From NCBI RefSeq assembly GCF_001510895.1, contig NZ_LPWA01000104.1:48982-112981 (forward strand): a stretch of 64,000 bases of DNA, in the 5' to 3' direction. Source of the DNA: Mesorhizobium loti (GTDB lineage Bacteria; Pseudomonadota; Alphaproteobacteria; Rhizobiales; Rhizobiaceae). The notes below the pieces were generated by a model. That model was not told where the DNA came from. It saw only the letters and a program-made list of their open reading frames with translations, and made no database searches. Below are positions 59,466 through 64,000 of this stretch, in pieces. Made by a program: the position numbers and the translations under genes. Numbering within the stretch: the stretch's first letter is position 1; each line of letters opens with the position of its first letter.

Positions 59466-61178
59466 TTACTTCTCTGGTGCCGTGGCCGGCGCCGTATAAC
59501 GGCGGCGCACGGCCTCAAGCACGCGCTTGCGGCTCTCCTCAGGCGATAGGCGCTTGTCCTTCTCGGCCTCGGCCGTCTCGCGTGCCAGGTCCTTGTCCCT
59601 GATCTGGTTGCGGAACCATTTGGAATAGTCGCCGGCGCGCAGGTGGTATTCCCAGGTCTTGTCGTCGATGCCTTCCGCCATCCGGGCGAAGATGATCAGG
59701 TTGTGGGCTCTCAGATTCATCGCCTTCTTCGGTCCGGTGAAATAGAAGCTGCCCGCCTCGTCGAGCTCGCCTTCGGCATATTTGCGGCTGTGCCGCTTCA
59801 GCGATTGGTCGGGCTCGACCGCCTTGACGGTGAAAGGCTTCTTGTCGTCCCGCAGCTGCCACAAGAGCACACGGTCGCCCTTCGGTGTGGGGATGTTCTT
59901 CGGTGCCTCGATCCCGGCCTCCTTGCAGAAGGTCTTGATGACGCCCTTCGCCTTCGGACCGAGCGCGATGACCGCCGTCACCAGGCGCAAGGCGCCCGTC
60001 GAGATCGCTTCCGGATGCACGGTGATCAGCACCGTGCCGGGCAGCTCGAGCGAAATCACGGCGCGCGTGTCCTCACGCTTTTTGGGCAAGAGGTGGTGCG
60101 CTTCGTCGATGATCAGCCAATTCGGCCTTGCCGTGCGGTAGCGGACGCTGCCGAGGCCCGGCAGCAGTTCGGCAAAGAAGTCGGGCCGCTCGTCGACCTT
60201 CAGCGCCAGTCCGTTGACCACGATATTGGTGTCCGGCTTGTCGATCAGCTCCAAGAGCTGGTCCTTGCTCGGCGCGCTCGAAGCATCGCCGAGCGGCACC
60301 GCGCCCTGCAGGCCGTCATAGTCGCCTTCCGGGTCGAAGATGCAGAACTGCAGCCCTTTCTCGACAAGCCGCTCGGTCAGCGCCGTGGCCAAGGTGGACT
60401 TGCCGATGCCGGAGCTTCCGGCGATCAGGACGGTCTCGACGGGCGACAGATACACCTTCTTGCCATGGGCGGTTCCCAACAGGACACCGCGCGAGCGTTT
60501 GCGCACAATCAGATGATCGAGCTTGATCAGCTTGCGGATCAGGTCCTCGACACCTTTGCCGCACGCGCCTTTCGTGACGAGGTCGGCTGTCTCCTTCACG
60601 GCCGGCAGCGCATTGGCGACGGCCACGCTCAGGCCTGCGGCCCTGAGGAAGGCGTGGTCGTTTTCGGCATCGCCGACGGCCACCACATTGTTCGGCGACA
60701 GCCTGAGATCATGGAGCGCGGCCGCTAGTCCCGTCGCCTTGTTGATGCCTGAGGGCAGGATCATCACCGCGCCCTTGTTGAAGATGATTTCCAACTCCAG
60801 CCCGAGCTTCTTGATGACGTCGAGCACCGTGGCCTGGTGCGGTTCCCAGGTGGCGACGATCGAGCGGCCGACCGAGAGCGGCTTGACGCCGCGTCTCTTC
60901 AGCCTGTCGACGAGGTCGGCGGAAGGGGAGGGCGAAATCGTGCGCTCTTCCTCGCTGGACGGCGTGTAGACCAGCGCGCCGTTTTCGGCGACGACCTTGT
61001 CGAACATGCCGATCTCCGGGAAAACCTCCTTGAGGTCGGGCAGTTCGCGGCCGGTGACCAGGATGAGCTTGCGGCCGGACCGCTTCAGCTTTTCCAGCGC
61101 CGCGAGCGTGCTTGCCGAAACCAGGCCGTTATGCGCCAGCGTGCCATCGTAGTCGGTGGCCAATGCCATGAAATACAT
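59466..61178 (-). CDS. HAD-IIB phosphatase fused to a P-loop ATPase
   Basis: 570 residues. Residues 1-215 are a Cof-type HAD hydrolase: nucleophile motif DYDGTLA (9-15), VTGRELPDL (41-49) and GDAENDHAFL (169-178). Residues 240-480 are a P-loop ATPase with Walker A GSSGIGKST (254-262), FDPEGDYDGL and Walker B NWLIIDEAHHLL (353-364), resembling HerA/DUF853-type ATPases. The C-terminal ~90 residues are charged and helical (TAEAEKDKRLSPEESRKRVL). I do not know a characterised homologue; coupled phosphatase and ATP-driven activities are inference. Start MYFMALATDY, or the internal M four codons on. Confidence 0.85.
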   Translation of the reverse strand: MYFMALATDYDGTLAHNGLVSASTLAALEKLKRSGRKLILVTGRELPDLKEVFPEIGMFDKVVAENGALVYTPSSEEERTISPSPSADLVDRLKRRGVKPLSVGRSIVATWEPHQATVLDVIKKLGLELEIIFNKGAVMILPSGINKATGLAAALHDLRLSPNNVVAVGDAENDHAFLRAAGLSVAVANALPAVKETADLVTKGACGKGVEDLIRKLIKLDHLIVRKRSRGVLLGTAHGKKVYLSPVETVLIAGSSGIGKSTLATALTERLVEKGLQFCIFDPEGDYDGLQGAVPLGDASSAPSKDQLLELIDKPDTNIVVNGLALKVDERPDFFAELLPGLGSVRYRTARPNWLIIDEAHHLLPKKREDTRAVISLELPGTVLITVHPEAISTGALRLVTAVIALGPKAKGVIKTFCKEAGIEAPKNIPTPKGDRVLLWQLRDDKKPFTVKAVEPDQSLKRHSRKYAEGELDEAGSFYFTGPKKAMNLRAHNLIIFARMAEGIDDKTWEYHLRAGDYSKWFRNQIRDKDLARETAEAEKDKRLSPEESRKRVLEAVRRRYTAPATAPEK

Positions 61179-61425
61179 CGGATGATCCTCTCCACGGGCG
61201 GTCGCTCGGTCCGTCTGGAACGAACAACGCCTGTCAGCGGAAAAGGTTTAGGCCGGCGCTTTCGCCTCCCTGGCGCGAACCAGTTTGGAGAAATGCAGCT
61301 CATCGCAAAAGAGAGAAGGTTGGCTGGGGTTTTTGGAAGCGTTGACGGCGTCGCCCTGCTGGCCGGCGGCGCTCCGGTGCTCGGCCTTGATGTGGCCGAT
61401 GACCTCGGCGGGGCGCTTCTGGCCT

Positions 61426-61614
61426 TTAGGTCCGATTGGCGTCGGCGCGCTGCTCCTGCGCCCTCTTGCAGATATCATCCAATTTTTCGCGGACCCGGTC
61501 GTTATCAAACAGCAGCTTGGCGCGTGAGAATCCTCTGCTACGAAGCTCCCATTCGATGGCAAGCCATCCTTCATAGTCGCCAGATACCGCAAGTTTCCCT
61601 GCTTCCCGCCACAT
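61426..61614 (-). CDS. Small hypothetical protein
   Basis: 62 residues (MWREAGKLAVSGDYEGWLAI...RAQEQRADANRT), helical, with the pattern GDYEGWLAIEWELRSRGFSRA reminiscent of small rhizobial hypothetical proteins. The frame is open upstream to an ATG at 61731 but that extension has no protein-like pattern. Another frame across the same bases (61248-61721) contains PTPIGPKGQKRPAEVIG, which could be a frame-shifted continuation, but I cannot decide. Confidence 0.4.
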   Translation of the reverse strand: MWREAGKLAVSGDYEGWLAIEWELRSRGFSRAKLLFDNDRVREKLDDICKRAQEQRADANRT

Positions 61615-62270
61615 AAGCACGTCACGCTCTCGGGACACACCCTTTCTCCCGTGCTTTTGCGCCAAGCATATAGGAGGTCGGGCCGATATTGAAATGCAAT
61701 ATGCATTTCGGAAAATTTCAAACCGAGACACTACGCTTCATGGTTTGCGGCCGCTGCTTGGACATCGCCAAATATGGGGAGACGTTCGAGGGAACTGCCC
61801 CACCGTTCGCGGCGACCAGAGCTCGGACTTCCACTTCATATTGAGAGATCGTGATGTCGAGGTGACGCAAATATCGGCCACATTCATTGCAGGGCGTTTG
61901 ATATCCGGGCATGCGTCATTACCCCATAACTCACGGGGGAACTTGAAGGTCTCGCCAATCGTCCGGATATTTCTATGATCCGTCTTCCAACGATGGAACT
62001 CCTGCGCACCGTCTCCACGTATTGCTCCTGCGAGGCCGTTGGTTTTCGGGGGCGGCAAGGGACGTGAAAGCCGCGTTGAGACCACCAAACAGAAGCCGCG
62101 CTGAGATCGCTGCGCCACAGCGTTTTCTGCGAGGGACATATTCTTACATTTTGAGTTTTTTTTTACATTTTGTGATTTGCACGATACCGCTAACGGGGCT
62201 CTGGTAGTGCAGGCCTTTGTGGCTTCAGGCGTTTGGGCAAAAAGGGCGGGGGTGTGAAAGGGGGCCAAGC
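61615..62270. other. Gene-poor, lower-G+C stretch
   Basis: No convincing gene over about 650 bases. Base composition is visibly more AT-rich than elsewhere, with T runs at 62150-62170 that could be a promoter for the RTX gene. A minus-strand 64-codon frame at 61718-61912 (MPGYQTPCNECGRYLRHLDI...) looks vaguely protein-like, with one CxxC, but has a stop directly upstream of its ATG and no recognisable family. Confidence 0.5.
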
Positions 62271-63626
62271 ATGGCCACGAACACCATTGTCTTGAGCGGC
62301 GACTACGGCTACCACCAATATAAAGCAACCGGTCTGCCTGCCGACACCACAATCGATGCCACCCACGCCTCGTGGATCGTCGCCAATCAGGGAAGCCCCA
62401 CCAACCTCTATCCCTTCGCGGTCGTCAACCCTGGCGACAACCTCGTGGCTTTCGGCGGCACGATCAATGGCACGGTCTCCCAAACCGCCTCCTGGGAGAG
62501 CGTTTACGTCAACTCCGCCGCAGTCCGTATAAATTCAGCCCACAGCTTTACCATCGACGACTGGACGATCACCAAGCCCTGGGATGGCATCCGTGTCGGC
62601 GGCACTGGCACCTTCCTCATCGAGGATAGCTATGTCGGCGACTCACGCGACGACGCGGTCGAGGACGACGACGTCATCGGCGGCACCATCAAGGATTCCC
62701 TGTTCGACCACGTGTTTTCCGGAGTGAGCCTTGGCGACGGTGACGTGGATGGGTCTCACAACACGGTCACCATGGATCACATGCTTCTGGGCATGGGAGA
62801 GTACCTTCGCAAAGGCGTGGTGACCCACGGTTCGCCATTCAAACTCGACAACGGCACAGGCGCTCACGATATCACGCCCAGCCTGCACTTTATCGACTGC
62901 GTGGTGGCGATCACCGACGTTCACCACAACGGCCAGGAGCGGCTGCAGCACGCCTGGGACAAGACGGTCGAGTCGCACGGCAATTACTATCTCAACCTCT
63001 CTGACACGCCGCTGCCGGCGGACTATCCAATGCCGCCCGCCGGCTGGACGGTCCTTCAAGGCCAGGCGGCCCGCGATTACTGGGCCAACGCCAAGGCGGC
63101 CTGGCATACAGCCCATGACGGGATCGACACGCCACCGTCACCTCCGATCCCGCCGATCCCGCCGACCGACGCGACCCACGGAACGACCGGGAACGATACG
63201 TTTGTCGGCACTAGCGCGCCCGATACCTATGATGCCCTGGCTGGCAACGATACACTGCGGGGTGAGGGTGGCAACGACGTGCTGACCGGTGGCAAGGGCG
63301 AAGACACCTTCGTGTTTGACACGGCCTATGGCCCCGGCAATGTCGACACACTCACCGACTTCGACGCGGAACATGACGCGCTCTATCTCGACAAAGCCGT
63401 CTTCACCAAGCTCGGCTCCGGTTCCTGGTCCAGCCCGACGCAGGTGGACTCATCGTATTTCGAGTTGCGAGAACACGCCACCAGCAGCAACGATCACCTG
63501 CTCTACAACCGGGCCACGGGCGTTCTGTACTATGATCCCGATGGCTCGAAATCGACCCCCCAGGTGGAAATCGCCCACCTGGAGCCCGGGGCGGCCCTCA
63601 CCTATCACGACGTGTTCATTGTTTGA
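62271..63626 (+). CDS. RTX calcium-binding protein with a beta-helix-like domain
   Basis: 451 residues without a Sec signal peptide, as expected for type I secretion. Residues ~60-260 have repeated short beta words ([50 protein letters not shown]) typical of a right-handed parallel beta-helix such as pectate-lyase folds. A proline-rich linker ([13 protein letters not shown], ~288-300) leads to RTX nonapeptides ([18 protein letters not shown]) and a serralysin-type C-terminus ([20 protein letters not shown]). It is probably a secreted surface or exopolysaccharide-active protein. No secretion genes are in the window; neighbouring sequence suggests an acquired segment. Confidence 0.85.
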   Translation: MATNTIVLSGDYGYHQYKATGLPADTTIDATHASWIVANQGSPTNLYPFAVVNPGDNLVAFGGTINGTVSQTASWESVYVNSAAVRINSAHSFTIDDWTITKPWDGIRVGGTGTFLIEDSYVGDSRDDAVEDDDVIGGTIKDSLFDHVFSGVSLGDGDVDGSHNTVTMDHMLLGMGEYLRKGVVTHGSPFKLDNGTGAHDITPSLHFIDCVVAITDVHHNGQERLQHAWDKTVESHGNYYLNLSDTPLPADYPMPPAGWTVLQGQAARDYWANAKAAWHTAHDGIDTPPSPPIPPIPPTDATHGTTGNDTFVGTSAPDTYDALAGNDTLRGEGGNDVLTGGKGEDTFVFDTAYGPGNVDTLTDFDAEHDALYLDKAVFTKLGSGSWSSPTQVDSSYFELREHATSSNDHLLYNRATGVLYYDPDGSKSTPQVEIAHLEPGAALTYHDVFIV

Positions 63627-63660
63627 TCGCCGGGACAACCGATGACGACAGAGGGGACCT

Positions 63661-63760
63661 AGAGCAGTTCATCGTTTCACGGAAACGCTGAACTGCTCTA
63701 ACTATTGTTTTTACGCAATTCCGGACGGAAAACCGTTACACACTTTTCCTGGAATTGCTC
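63661..63760. repeat. Two adjoining inverted repeats after the RTX gene
   Basis: AGAGCAGTTCA (63661) pairs with TGAACTGCTCT (63689-63699), with CGTTTC-ACG-GAAACG nested inside, a near-perfect hairpin. A second pair (GCAATTCCGGACGGAAAA and TTTTCCTGGAATTGC) follows. Resembles rhizobial intergenic repeats; could stop the RTX transcript. Confidence 0.75.
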
Positions 63761-63905
63761 TAGGAGATATCTGGTACGGCACCGGAACCTCCGCTGTGTA
63801 TCAAGCCAACCAGGACGGAAGTGGGGAACGCTGCTCGTTTCGGATGGCACTCATGATGCCAGCTCTAGGGTCGGCGCTTATGGAAGAGGCACCTTTACGC
63901 TGTAA
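63753..63905 (+). pseudogene. Possible remnant of a secreted-protein gene
   Basis: Two frames read GIALGDIWYGTGTSAVYQANQDGS and WGTLLVSDGTHDASSRVGAY...GTFTL before a TAA at 63903. Adding one base near 63821 joins them. The Gly/Ser/Thr-rich pattern resembles surface-protein repeats, but the upstream side is the repeat element, so only a 3' fragment is present. Low confidence. Confidence 0.3.
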
Positions 63906-63951
63906 GCATCCGAGCTGTGCCGCCTTGTAGGAGGCGTCGGATTTGGCACTG

Positions 63952-63981
63952 ACTGTCCTTATTGACGTCAAAAAGGACAGT
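63952..63981. other. Stem-loop ACTGTCCTT / AAGGACAGT
   Basis: Perfect nine-pair inverted repeat with a 12-base loop near the window end. Surrounding sequence (63906-64000) shows no other feature. Possible terminator or operator. Confidence 0.35.
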
Positions 63982-64000
63982 ACGGAATTGGATCGCCTTA

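Noticed and set aside
61738..62352. Minus-strand open frame of 204 codons before the RTX gene
   Set aside because: Its first part is antisense to the RTX start and its composition is not protein-like; no domain seen.

Overview
The window looks like a chromosomal segment of a Mesorhizobium-like alphaproteobacterium (Hyphomicrobiales, Phyllobacteriaceae). I infer this from high G+C coding sequence, the gene content and order (tldD - ialB-like - ctaC-D-B-F-G-E - DUF983 - SURF1 - ispH - thrB - rnhA; thrC - M16 peptidase - GNAT - EAL protein; mutY - DUF721 - dsbA-like - smc), the methyltransferase CcrM, cobalamin-riboswitch-controlled bluB, and several families of hairpin-forming intergenic repeats of the kind common in rhizobia. 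No rRNA, tRNA, CRISPR array, transposase or phage gene was seen.

Layout. 0-2.7 kb: a tight same-strand cluster of four unrecognised membrane or envelope proteins, the first cut by the window edge. 2.7-9.4 kb: pdxH, a surface-antigen-like lipoprotein, a DnaJ-type co-chaperone, fabI, a phosphoglycerate-mutase-like phosphatase, a DUF1344 protein, aroC and ribB(X). 9.5-11.5 kb: an MFS transporter and divergent TetR regulator separated by three copies of one palindromic operator. 11.6-19.2 kb: a membrane protein, riboswitch-controlled bluB, a histone-deacetylase-like amidohydrolase, xseB, DUF2277, pirin, dxs, a small exported protein and a GFA-type protein. 19.2-25.6 kb: tlyA and a TrmA-type RNA methyltransferase, a large caspase-like protein with both catalytic residues replaced, a C93 peptidase, and a VapBC-type toxin-antitoxin pair. 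25.7-37.9 kb: tldD, ialB-like, the complete aa3 cytochrome c oxidase operon with assembly factors, ispH, thrB, rnhA and a variant histidine phosphatase. 37.9-47.9 kb: DUF2938, peroxiredoxin, a DsbD-N-like protein, yqgE, a membrane PAS-(degenerate GGDEF)-EAL protein, GNAT, M16 peptidase, thrC and a lipoprotein. 47.9-59.4 kb: a winged-helix/TPR regulator divergent from a cupin, two HAD hydrolases, ccrM, mutY, DUF721, dsbA-like and smc. 59.4-64 kb: a HAD phosphatase fused to a P-loop ATPase, then a lower-G+C, gene-poor accessory-looking stretch with an RTX beta-helix protein.

The most important technical observation is that eight genes, including the near-essential ctaD, thrB and smc, each need one or two single-base frame changes to read as full-length proteins. 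Nearly all are apparent losses of one base, several of them from a C run. This argues for systematic indel errors in the assembly rather than decay. Other points of interest are the triple TetR operator array, the pseudo-caspase with 46-residue repeats, the HAD-ATPase fusion, a perfect TTAA-N7-TTAA CtrA-like site in front of dxs, and three related copies of a hairpin repeat family. I found no clear-cut previously undescribed defence or mobile system.
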